A stretch of DNA of 64,000 bases from Panicum virgatum. Its lineage: Eukaryota; Streptophyta; Magnoliopsida; Poales; Poaceae. The notes beneath the pieces were generated by a model. The model was not told where the DNA came from and did not search any database. It was given only the letters and a program-made list of their open reading frames with translations. Of the stretch, positions 23,520 through 33,549 are shown piece by piece. The DNA is taken from the NCBI RefSeq assembly GCF_016808335.1, contig NC_053150.1:29592030-29656029 (forward strand), given 5' to 3'. How positions within the stretch are numbered: the stretch's first letter is position 1; each line of letters begins with the position of its first letter. Made by a program: the position numbers and the translations under genes.

Positions 23520-24350
23520 TTGGATGAGGAAGGAAAATAGAGAAGGCACGGCGCTGCAGATCCCGACGAGGTCCGGTCCTGGGAGAGAGGGGGAGGTTAG
23601 GGAAAAGAAAGAGGAGGTCCTTGCGAACCTTTTGGTGGTCTGGGATCGGTGGGAGATGGTGGAGAGGGTTGCCGTCGGCGGCGAGGGGCGGAGTTCAAGT
23701 TCGGTGACCGCCGGCGAGGGGGTTCTGGTGGCTTAGGGTGGCGATTCTTGGGTCCTTGAGCACCGCCAGTCAACGAGGAACACGAAGAAGGGGTTGGGGA
23801 AGGCAATTCGGGGAGGTGGAGGCGGCTCCACAGCGAGCAGGCGGCGGCGGTGCTCGGGCTACAGCGGCGGGGTGTTCCAGTGAGGATTGGGCGAGGAGGA
23901 GAGGTGGGTGAGCTTCGCGGGGCCAGGGCAGAGCTACTGGTATGGTCAGCGTGGGCAGAGGTGGTCGGAAAAGGTCGGGCGACGGTGAGCTTGAGGCTTG
24001 CCGGCGTTCGGTGGGCGGCGATGTCGTTCTGGGCTTCCGGAGCGGGGAACAAGTAAAAGAGCACGTAGAATAGAGTGCTGGGGTTCTCTAGATGCTGGGG
24101 CACGCGCAAGTTGGGGGCCCGGATTGCTGCGCTGCACGGGCCACGGCGGCGGCGAGGTGGCAACCGCGCAGACGGTTCTGGGCGGCGTGGCGAGGGGAGA
24201 GGGCACCAGCGCGAAGGAAGAGGGCGGCGAGGAGCTTCTATGCGACGCGTGGAAGCCAGCTCGAAGCAGGAGGTGCCTCGGGGGCGGCCCAGAGCGGCGG
24301 GAGGGTGGCGCACGGCACTGGCGGCGACCGGCGCTGAACAAAACAGAGCA
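23520..24350 (-). other. GC-rich block of solo LTR A
   Basis: A strongly GC-rich stretch between AT-rich flanks, matching the block at 46170-46880 in copy B. Long open frames on both strands reflect base composition, and none is preserved between the copies. It could hold the LTR promoter and 5' leader; no clear TATA box was found. Confidence 0.5.
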
Positions 24351-24855
24351 GGCAGGCTGGGGAAGAAGACAGGGACCTAAACGAAATTTCCAAAATTTCA
24401 GTGACCTATCTGTAAAACATTGATAACTATTAATCTAGGGCTCAAATGAAAAAGTGTCCAACATGAAAGTTGTTCAATTTTTCAAGATCTACAACTTTGA
24501 TGTTGTGCAAAAATTTATTTGATCAAAGATTCAAGATCTATTTTTGAAAACATAAGAGGGATTTTGAATTCCAGGAATTTTGTCTTTTTCAATGCAATTT
24601 CACTTCAAATTTAGACTTAAAAGCAAATTTTGCTGCCATGTAATAAATGCACTGAATTTTGCAAAAACACCCTCCACAAAATCAACATATATACTTTCAA
24701 ATCAAATAAAACTCTAAGAATGACCCTACATTAATTCAAAATTACACAAAGGCCCTTATAAATTTAAATTAAGCCCTTGTTCAAACAATTCACACATGAA
24801 GCATAGCAAACAAATGCAGTTTTTATTGTGCAGACACCTAGGGTGTCACACTCCA

Positions 24856-25540
24856 GTCACCGCCAATTCTTACAGCTCCACTACCATGCGTGGAACTACT
24901 CCTCTACATCGCTGCGGCTACCCATGTAGTCAGTACGGTGATAGTAGTCGAACGCTCGGAGGAAGGCCACGCTTATGGCGTCCAGAGACCAGTTTACTTC
25001 ATCGGTGAAGTACTATCTGAATCAAAGATTAGATATCCATCAATCCAGAAACTTCTGTATGGAATCCTAATCACCTCCAGGAAGCTTCGACACTACTTCG
25101 ACGAATACAAGATCTCAGTAATAACTGACTTCCCATTGGGGGATATACTCCACAATCGGGATGCCACTGGACAAATCTCAATGTGGGCAGTTGAACTAGG
25201 AGCCCTGGAAATTAATTTCAAGCTAAGAACAACAATCAAGTTACAAGCACTAGTCGACTTCTTAGCTGAATGGCGGGAAAATCAAATCCCAGCACCTCAC
25301 AACGTTCCAGAGCATTGGGTAATGTACTTTGACGGCTCACTCAAGCTTGACGGAGGCGGCGCAGGAGTTCTGTTCATCTCCCCTAAGGGAGAACAGCTAA
25401 AGTATGTGTTCCAAATCTTGTTCAAAGTCTCCAACAATGAAGCTGAATACGAGGCACTACTACACGGCCTTCGACTAGCAGTCTCCCTTGGTATCAAGCG
25501 ACTACTCGTTTACGGCGACTCTCTACTCATCGTCTAGCAA
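24856..25540 (+). pseudogene. pol: RNase H region of the Tat element, including the second RNase H
   Basis: Continues the RT and connection domain after solo LTR A. The end of the canonical RNase H shows VVSTVIVVERSEEGHAYGVQ, ISEVLS-like and RYPSIQKLLYGILITSRKLR blocks, and an NRDATGQISMWAVELG block. A second, archaeal-type RNase H starts near 25318 with YFDGSLKLDGGGAGVLFISP and runs to about 25536, where a TAG (25537) follows SLLIV. Two RNase H domains in series are characteristic of the Tat lineage. Confidence 0.82.
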
Positions 25541-26970
25541 GTAAATAAAGAATAGGACATCTACAAGGATACAATGGACACATATGTTGAAGAAATCAGA
25601 AAGATTGAAAACAAGTTCTCAGCATTGGAAATCCACCATGTTGATCGTGAAAACAATGTGGGAGCCGATGTCCTGTCCAAACTTGGATCTACTCGAGCAG
25701 CCGTTCCACCTGGAGTCTTTGTTCATGAACTTCATCATCCATCAGTTAAAGTTCAAAGCCAACAAGCCACTGACTCGGAGGCCCCGGCCACACTCAGAGA
25801 AGTACTAATGATTGAAGAAGACTGGCAGATCCAGTTTATCGAATTCATCAAGGAGTTTAACCTTCCACCACAAGTCGACCCCAAAAGCGCTGACGCTGCC
25901 CGTGTCATTAGGCGTAGCAAGGGTTTCGTCCTCATCGGCGACAACCTATACAAGCGCTCTGCTTCGAGCATCCTCATAAAGTGTGTTACCCTTGAAGAAG
26001 GCAAAGACATCCTCAGGGAGATACACGAAGGAGTTTGCGGCAACCACGCCGCGTCAAGGACACTAGTCGGCAAAGCTTATAGATCAGGGTTCTTCTAGCC
26101 AACAGCTATTTCAGATGCAGAAGACCTTGTCAGACGATGCTCTAGCTGCCAATTCTTCAGCAAAAAGACTCACGTCCCGGCACACAACCTGATAACAATC
26201 CCTCCATCATGGCCGTTCGCCTGTTGGAGTTTGGATATGATCGGACCATTAACTGTAGCTCCAGGAGGATTCAATCATGTGCTGGTAGCAGTCTACAAGT
26301 TTGCCAAGTGGATCGAGTACAAGCCCATTGTCAAGATCTCATCAGATAGAGCAATGGATTTCATCTCTGACATCATCCACCGGTTCGGATTTCCTCACAG
26401 CATCATCACGGATCTTGGTTCTAACTTGACGTCACAATCTTTTTGGGATTTTTGCGACAACTCTTGCATTACGGTCAAATATGCTTCAGTAGCTCACCCT
26501 CGAGCAAATGGTCAAGTAGAGTGTATCAATGGCTTAGTACTCGATGGCTTGAAGAAAAGACTCTACGACGCCAATACTAAGAAAGGTGGCAAGTGGATTC
26601 AAGAATTACCCCATGTGGTGTGGGGGCTGCGAACGTAGCCTAGCAAAGCAACTGGACAGTCTCCTTTCTTCCTCACCTATGGGTCAGAGGCTATACTACC
26701 CGCAGATATCATGTGGAAATCTCCAAGAGTAGAAGCCTATCAAGAAGGAGAAGCAGATGAAGCTCGACAACTTGAGTTAGATTCAGTCGAAGAAGCTAGA
26801 ATCAATGCTTTGACCCAATCGGCTAGATATCTTCAAGGTGTCAGACGCTATCATGATCACAACGTCCAGCAAAGATCTTTTAATGTTAAAGACCTAGTTC
26901 TACAAAGGATACAAGATGAGACTGGTTTGCACAAGTTAAATTCCAGATGGGAGGGGCCTTTCATCGTAAC
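25541..26970 (+). pseudogene. pol: Integrase of the Tat element
   Basis: Zinc-binding region near 26020-26165 (HEGVCGNHAASRTL and later RRCSSCQFF), broken by a TAG at 26096. The catalytic core follows from 26231: D in DMIGPLTVAPGG, D in SIITDLGSN, and E in NGQVECINGLVLDGLKKR. A TAG interrupts at 26636 (VWGLRT then stop). The C-terminal part (26711-26970) ends in WEGPFIV, where the second Tekay element is inserted and duplicates GTAAC. Several stops make this copy inactive. Confidence 0.85.
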
Positions 26971-28492
26971 TGTAACACCCTAATTCAAATTTCAGCATTT
27001 AATAATAAATTTAATTGGCTTTATTTAATTTTCTAAGGTTTGCTATGTGTAGTCTTGCATTTAATCTAATTTTCGTTCCACAAGTAATTAAAACTTATCT
27101 AAGTTTAACATTTGTTGTTGCATTCATGCTGGTGCATATTTTATCTTGCTTGATTTCATAGGGGTTTGAATTCAAATTTCATTTGAATTCAAATAGTTGG
27201 AATAGTGTTTGAATTAGAAAAGGATAAATAGAAATAGAAAGGAGAAAGAAATAGGAAGGAACCCAGCCCAAAACCCAACAAACCAGCCCGAGCCCAGCTC
27301 CCTTTCTTTCTTCCCGCGTCCGGCCCAGTCCACCTTCATCCGGCCCGCTCCCTCACCTAGCCACGGTCCAGCACACGCCCCTGCTCTCCCAGCGCGGCCC
27401 AGCCCAGCGCTCGGGCCCAGCGTCCTTTTCCCCCGCTCAGCGCCCCGGCCTACCCCGCGCTCCGATCGGCCCGAACCAGCGCACGCAGCCCGCTCGGCCT
27501 TCTCCCATCAGCCCAGCGCGCCCTGACGTGAGCGCGTCGTCCTGCCTCTGACGCCACTGGCCCACCGGTCATCCCCCTCCTCCCGTCTTCCTCTCCGCGC
27601 AATGGCCGCGCTGTCACCCCACAAATCTCGGCGAGGCTTCCATCCTGGGCACGCATGCCCAGGTCACCCCGTCGCCCTACAAATAGCACCCCGCGACCCC
27701 ACCTAGAGACCTACCTCGCCACCGCATCCAGCCGCAAACCCTAGTCACCAACAAGATTCTTTGTAAAGGCCTCGTAGTGGGTTTGCTAGTCATCTCACCT
27801 AAAGAAGTTTGATGAACAACTAGTGTAGCTCACGACTTGTGGGTAAAGATGTGCAACCTCTGCAGAGTGTAAAACTGGTATACTAGCCGTGCTCACGGTC
27901 ATGAGCGGCCCAGATCCTCCTTTTGATTAGTGGGGTTATCTTCCTTTGACGAGGCAGGTTTCCCCGGTGGCTTGGTTTGGTATGGTTCTCAGTAGTAACA
28001 TGATTAATTTTGATTAATTACTATGTAACTGGGTTTATGGTAATTCATCAACTTGTAATAAATAGCGTTAATAAAATTTTGCCAAGACCTAAAAGCTAAT
28101 GCAGTCAGTCAGCCAACCTAGAGCCTCATAGTTTGTGTTTTGCTTGTTGAGTACAAGTTGTGTACTCACTCTTGCCTACTCTACTCTTTTTCCTCTTGGG
28201 GACACTCTACTGCTGCTCAGTTCCTGCCGACGCGAGGGAGTTCGCTCAGCGCTACCAGGACTACGAGGACTTCTAGGCGTTCGTCTCCCAGTCGACGTCC
28301 CTGTGGCGCCCTGCTCAGCTTCCGACGAGAGTTATCGTTTATGTTTTACACTTCCGCATACTCTGTATCAGACATTTTGTCATTAATGTAAAAAATAACA
28401 TTCGTACTCGCTTTATTATATCTTTTACATGACTTGATCCTGGCACGTATATGAATGCTCGGTTTATGTCCTTTTATAAACCGGGTGTTACA
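26971..28492 (+). repeat. 5' LTR of the second Tekay element, 1522 bp
   Basis: TGTAACACCC to GGGTGTTACA. An AT-rich U3 edge, then a GC-rich block with a TATA-like CTACAAATAGC at about 27677, then a leader with a TGAGTACA/TGTACTCA hairpin at 28148-28168. It lacks about 45 bp present in the 3' copy (after 42813), and the 3' copy lacks about 20 bp found here near 27325. Confidence 0.95.
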
Positions 28493-28495
28493 GAG

Positions 28496-28508
28496 TGGTA
28501 TCAGAGCC
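28496..28508 (+). other. Primer binding site, initiator-Met tRNA type
   Basis: TGGTATCAGAGCC, 3 bp after the 5' LTR. Confidence 0.9.
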
Positions 28509-29066
28509 GTATCGACTGTACGACGAAAGCCTAGATAGAACTGGTCGAGTTTTTAGTCTTCTTCTCTCTCAGCCTTGTCTGCTGAAACTATTTTGCTATT
28601 ATATTCCTTGAAATTCCAAGATTTTTACTCGTCTTGCCTTGAATCTTCTCTATAGAATTAGTTTCCGTAGATCTCTGGCCTGAAGTAAGTCGACTGACCA
28701 TCATAGGTATAAGCTAGATGACCCCTTTATAATAATACGATAGCACGTTCTGCGACGCGTTGTGTTAGTCGAGTTGTGTGTTAAACTCGGCTAAAGTATA
28801 AATTTGTATGCTTGTGATTATGCTACATGTTTGATTTGGATTTTTGAATGATTGCATAGTTTAGTAGTTAAATTTGTTTAGTGGAAATAAGTTTTAAGTT
28901 AAAGTTAATTAATTAATAAAACGAGTTAGATTGTTGGGGGTAAAACCGTCCACTCTATCCTGTCTAGTTTATCATGTCTAAGTCTTTCTTGCAGAAAAAT
29001 ATCGTATCCATCTGAATTTATTTCTGCAATATCCTTACTCATGAAATCTTTTGTCAAAAAAATCAG

Positions 29067-31865
29067 ATGGTGAACACCAGGCGTGGTTCTGACTAGCAGG
29101 GGCAGAACAACCAGGGTACTGGGATCCCGATGCCTCCACCTCTGACACCGGAGCAGTACTTCCAGCTCCAGATGCAGATGATGGCTACCCTGAACAACAC
29201 TGTTCAGGCACTTCAGCAGGCTCACACTCAGCCTCCGCCTCCTCCACCGCCGCAGACCCGCGACAGGCGTGCTGAGTTCCTGAGGGGTCACCCGCCGACG
29301 TTCTCTCACACGTCTGACCCTCTTCAGGCTAATGACTGGCTCCGTGTAGTGGAGCGCCAGCTAGACATCGCCCAGTGCGATGATCGAGAGCGAGTCTTGT
29401 ACGCAGCAGGACAGCTGCGAGGGGCAGCTTTGGACTGGTGGGAGTCCCACCTAGTTCAGGACCGCGAGACTTTCACCTGGATCCATTTCCGGGTGCGGTT
29501 CCGTAGCCACAACGTCCCCGCGGGCGTTATGAAGATGAAGCAGAAGGAGTTCCTTGCACTGAAGCAGGTAATCTCAGATATAATCATTCAGCGTTTTCTT
29601 TTGAGCTAATACCCCCTTGCTCTATCTTTCTGAGTCATGAATTAATCCTTCGATATATATATCTGTCTTTTTCACTTTAGGGGACTATGACGGTCACGGA
29701 GTATCGTGATTGTTTTCTGCAGCTTGCTCGCTACACCCCTGCCGAGGTTGTGGATGACCGCAAGAAGCAGGAGCACTTCATGGAGGGTCTTGAGGACTAC
29801 CTCCAGTACGCGCTGCTCAACCTCCGCTTCGACGACTTCAACCATCTGGTTGACAGCGCGCTCAACACGGAGCGCAAGCACCTAGAGATGGAGGACAAGA
29901 AGAGGAAGATTGTTCCCGTTGCTTCCGGCAGCAACACCCGTCCTCGCCTCCAGCCGCCCCAGCAGTACCAGCAGCAGCAGTACCGGCCTCCCCAGCAGTA
30001 CCAGTAGAGGCCGCAGCAGTACCCGCCTCGACAGCAGTAGCAGGCAGGTCAGGGCCCGAGGTTGCTGGCACCTCCGGCTCGTGCTGCTCCACCAGCTCCG
30101 CCAGCACCTCAGGCTCCACGGTAGGCAGGTCCTCCTGCCGGACAGCAGGCTCAGGGACCCCCTCGCACCTGCTATCACTGTGGCCAGCCGGGGCACTACG
30201 CCAACTCTTGCCCCCGGAAGGCGCAGGCGGGACAGAAGGGGCGCCCAGCTCAGTCCAGGGCGCCAGCACAGGGTCGGGTGAACCACGTGACGGCCGAGTC
30301 AGCGGCCAAGGCTCCTAACGTGGTTATTGGTACGTTCATGGTCAACTCTCACCCCGCTACAGTGCTTTCGATACCGGTGCTACTCATTCTTTCATTTCCA
30401 TGTCATTTGCCGAGAAGCATGGTATATCAGTTTCTTGTATGAGGACAGCTATGGTAGTTACCTCACCTGGGGGCCAGATACATACATGTTCTATATGCTC
30501 CAGAGTTAGTATGGTCATAAAGGGGGTAGAATTCCGCACTAGTTTGATCGTCATTGATTCCTCGGGGATAGATGTGATTTTGGGCATGGAGACCCTTACC
30601 AGATGGGGAGTCCGTATTGATTGCGCTCAGCGGACAGTTCACTTGTCAGCATCTGATGGCCAAGAGGTGACAGTCAGTGCTTCAGAGCCTTCTGGATTTC
30701 TTCATTAGATGGAGGCTAGACCCACGGACGGTATTCGCGTGGTGTCTGAATTCCCGGATGTCTTTTCGGACGATTTGCCAGGTATGCCGCCTGAACGCGA
30801 CATCGAGTTTTCTATTGATCTCTTGCCTGTCACAGCTCCTGTTGCAAAGCGGCCCTACCACATGGAACCTATAGAGCATGAGGAAGTTAAGAAGACTATT
30901 GATGAGTTGCTAGCCAAGGGCTATATCCGTCGCAGCTTCTCTCCTTGGGCTTTTCCATTGTTGCTAGTAGATAAGAAGGATGGCTCTAAGAGGATGTGTG
31001 TCGATTATCGGGAGCTGAATGCAGTTACCATCAAGAACAAGCATCCACTACCCTGTATTGAGGATCTCTTTGATCTGCTTCGAGGTGCTCATATATTCTC
31101 GAAGATTGATCTGCGTTCGGGTTATTTTCAGTTGAGGATCCGTCCTGGGGATATTCCGAAGATAGCATTCACTTGCATGTACGGGCTATATGAGTACACG
31201 GTCATGTCCTTCGGCTTGACTAATGCCCCAGCTTTCTTCATGCATCTGATGAACATGGTTTTCATGGATTATCTGGATGTCTTCGTGGTGATCTTCATTG
31301 ATGATATTCTGATCTTCTCCAAGACAGAGGAAGAGCATCTGAGGCTTGTATTGCAGAGATTGAGGGAGCATCAGCTGTATGCTAAGTTTAGCAAGTGTGA
31401 GTTCTCGATTGATGAGGTTCCATTCCTCGGTCATATCATCTCCAAGGGAGGTATTGCAGTTGATACGAGCAAGGTGAAGGATGTGCTCGAGTGGGAGACA
31501 CCGCAGACGGTGAAGGAAGTCCGGTCATTCTTGGGCTTAGCAGGATATTATCGGAGGTTCATTGAGAATTTCTCCAATATTGCAAAGCCTTTGACTTCCT
31601 TGCTAGAGAAGAATGTGGCATTCATATGGACTGATGAGCGTCAGATGGCCTTTGATGAGCTGAAGAAGAGGTTGACTACAACGTCAGTCCTTACTTTGCC
31701 AGACAAGAGCAAGAGGTTCACGGTGTATTGTGATGCTTCGAAGGATAGTCTTGGTTGTGTTCTGATGCAGGAGGGCAGAGTGATTGCTTATGCTTCATGG
31801 CAGTTACGTCGGCATGAGCTGAACTATCCCACTCATGATCTTGAGTTAGCCGCAGTTGTGCATGC
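29067..31865 (+). pseudogene. gag-pol: Tekay gag, protease, RT and start of RNase H, broken
   Basis: Exon 1 starts at 29067 and has TAG at 29094. A GT-AG intron lies at 29568-29680, and exon 2 follows. CAG-to-TAG stops lie at 30005, 30038, 30122 and 30706. The zinc knuckle reads [15 protein letters not shown] 1-bp loss before the protease DTGA (near 30368) shifts the frame. RT is open from 30709, with FIDD at about 31297-31308, and RNase H ([13 protein letters not shown]) begins near 31726. At 31865 the Copia element interrupts after VVHA. Compared with the left Tekay element two residues are also missing in the EEEHEEHL region. Confidence 0.92.
29568..29680 (+). other. Intron in gag of the second Tekay element
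   Basis: Reads GAAGCAG then GTAATCTC, and ends TTTTTCACTTTAG before GGGACTATG. 113 bp (two more than a multiple of three), with the same site and phase as the intron at 6494-6603. The interior sequences have diverged more than the flanking coding DNA, but the borders are kept. Confidence 0.8.
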
Positions 31866-32014
31866 TGTAGCGAAAATGGCCTCTCATGCCATATTTCAAT
31901 ATAATGTTTTGGCGATTGATGACACACACAACACTTGGACTAATGTGATTGTTAAGATGACTATTCTCAGGCTTTTAGGTTCAAGTGATGACAAAGAGAA
32001 GAGAGGCGTAGCAA

Positions 32015-32111
32015 GGCCCGAAGGGCCACCCCTACGGGGGTTCCGCTACCCGGTTAGCGGACGGGGGTCGAGGAGGAGCCGCCCCTCGCGGGTCTCAGGG
32101 CAGCACCCTGA
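32015..32111 (+). other. Row of perfect hairpins in Copia LTR U3
   Basis: Stems visible in order: GGCCC-GAA-GGGCC (32015-32027), CCCC-TAC-GGGG (near 32029-32039), CCGCTA-CCCGGT-TAGCGG (32043-32060), CGAGG paired with CCTCG (near 32069-32088) and TCAGGG-CAGCA-CCCTGA (32095-32111). The 3' LTR (from 38150) keeps all of them. Since it is upstream of the TATA box, in RNA it would be at the 3' end. Confidence 0.6.
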
Positions 32112-32159
32112 AACCTCTTCGGTCCAAAGGACAAGAATCGAAGAGACTGTGAAGAAATT

Positions 32160-32570
32160 CAATACACCGGTTGAACCGACGTTAAGGAAAATACACATGC
32201 CGGTGTAATTGTCCAGAAGCTGGAAACTGAAGGTACACTCACCGGATTAACCGACGTTGAAGAAAATGCATACGTCGGTGCATTGCCAAACGAAGACCGA
32301 TGAAAATACATACACCGGTTGAACCGACGATGCATCGGTCAATTGCATCGGTTCAGTTGTCCAGAGAGGTGGTTTTTGGCGGAACGTGAAGAAGCTACAA
32401 TCACCGGTTAAACCGACGCTAATTTTACATACACCGGTTGATTGCATCGGTTAAACCGGCGATACACCGGTTAATTGCTAACGGCTAGTTTTTCAAGTAG
32501 CAATTTACATACACCGGTTAAACCGACGATGGCTTTGGAGGTACGTCGGATTAACCGGTGTTAAGCGTTT
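32160..32570 (+). promoter_or_regulatory. Cluster of ACCGGTT / ACCGAC motifs in Copia LTR U3
   Basis: Six ACCGAC cores (five forward, one as GTCGGT) and about seven ACCGGTT copies in some 400 bp directly upstream of the TATA box. ACCGAC matches the drought and cold response core (DRE/CRT) bound by DREB/CBF factors. Stress induction is inferred only. The 3' LTR has lost one copy by point mutation (near 38306). Confidence 0.5.
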
Positions 32571-32612
32571 TTCTGGCAGCTTTTCTCCAACGGCTATATT
32601 TGCTTGTGCTGC

Positions 32613-32621
32613 CTATATATA
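32613..32621 (+). promoter_or_regulatory. TATA box of the Copia 5' LTR
   Basis: CTATATATA, after the motif cluster and about 825 bp before the LTR end. The same box is in the 3' LTR at 38748-38756. Confidence 0.75.
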
Positions 32622-33441
32622 CCCCCAAGGCAGGGTCATTTGAGAGTGCTGGAGTTCAAGGAAGTATACAAGAGCTAAAGATCATCTCCAACCACCATAG
32701 AGCTTCATTGTACATCATATAGGCTTAAGCACACTTGTGAGAGTGCTTAGTGCTTGTTTAGGCTTAGTTCTTGAGAGAACTAGCTTGAGAGAAAGTCTTG
32801 CTGCGGCAAGTAACTTGTGTACTCGTCGTGTGACCCTCCGACTTGGTGTGGAGTGGCAACGACACTTTGTGCGGGGAAGGAGGCCCCTACTTGGTGTTAA
32901 AGCTCCAAGATAGTGAAGACGGTGCCGTTGTGACGCTTCGAGATAGACGGTGGCGGTGACCTCGTCTTTGTGACTTGGCGTCACTTAGCCTTTGCTTGTC
33001 GGGAGCCTTGGAGGCGTGGCAAGACGGTGATCAAGCGAAGAGACTCGGCATCCCACTTGTTCTTTGTGAGCAAGTGGCCGTGGACGTAGGGAGGGACTTT
33101 GGTGTCCTAACCGAACCACGTTAAATCGTGTGTCTTGGTGTCTTCACGGGAGTTTGCATATCCTGTCCCTTACCGCTTTACTTACCGCATTACGTTTCCG
33201 CATTTACTCTTTCTTGCTTACCTTTACTTTCCTAGTTAGTTTGATTAGGATTGGCTATAGGTTGCAAGTCTTTTGGGGTAAGTAGAGGGTAGCATAGATA
33301 AACCTTAGTCATAACTAACATGTGTAGGACGTGTTAGGTTTATCTTATGCAATTAGATTGAGCCCTAGGATAGAAAAGCGATTAGCGACCCTATTCACCC
33401 CCTCCCCCTCTAGGGTCGGACACCCCGGTGATCCTTACAAT

Positions 33442-33454
33442 TGGTATCAGAGCC
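33442..33454 (+). other. Primer binding site of the Copia element
   Basis: TGGTATCAGAGCC, 2 bp after the LTR, the initiator-Met tRNA type. Confidence 0.9.
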
Positions 33455-33549
33455 TGGTCTCACACCTCTTACGAGGATTAGCCAATTCCGTTGGTAAAAT
33501 TGTGAGAAAGCTCGTAGGAGAACCGTCGACTTAACCGTCAAGTGAGTGT

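Larger units (their letters stand above)
20978..24850 (-). repeat. Solo LTR A of a Tekay-type element with 3.8-kb LTRs
   Basis: The plus strand begins TGTGGCAGAACC and ends GGGTGTCACA, flanked on both sides by CTCCA (20973-20977 and 24851-24855). It is the same family as 45683-49502 in the opposite orientation. No primer site or coding internal region is present, so it is a solo LTR left by LTR-LTR recombination. In the minus direction it has an AT-rich part (24850-24400), a GC-rich block (24350-23520), a long AT-rich intron-like stretch (23500-22490), a conserved short frame (22485-22316), a perfect hairpin (21480-21501) and a second short frame (21454-21347). Confidence 0.9.
31866..33439 (+). 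repeat. 5' LTR of the Copia element, 1574 bp
   Basis: TGTAGCGAAA to GATCCTTACA. U3 contains a GC-rich stretch with several perfect hairpins (32015-32111), then a cluster of ACCGGTT and ACCGAC motifs (32160-32570), then a TATA box (32613-32621). The transcript probably starts near 32645. Confidence 0.95.

Noticed and set aside
23597..24423. Minus-strand frame of 238 codons and plus-strand frames in solo LTR A
   Set aside because: Proline/serine/arginine-rich composition effects of the GC-rich block; not preserved in solo LTR B.
28135..28391. Two overlapping 83-codon frames in the second Tekay LTR (also 42520-42776)
   Set aside because: Differ between LTR copies only by decay and overlap the hairpin; no start or family support.
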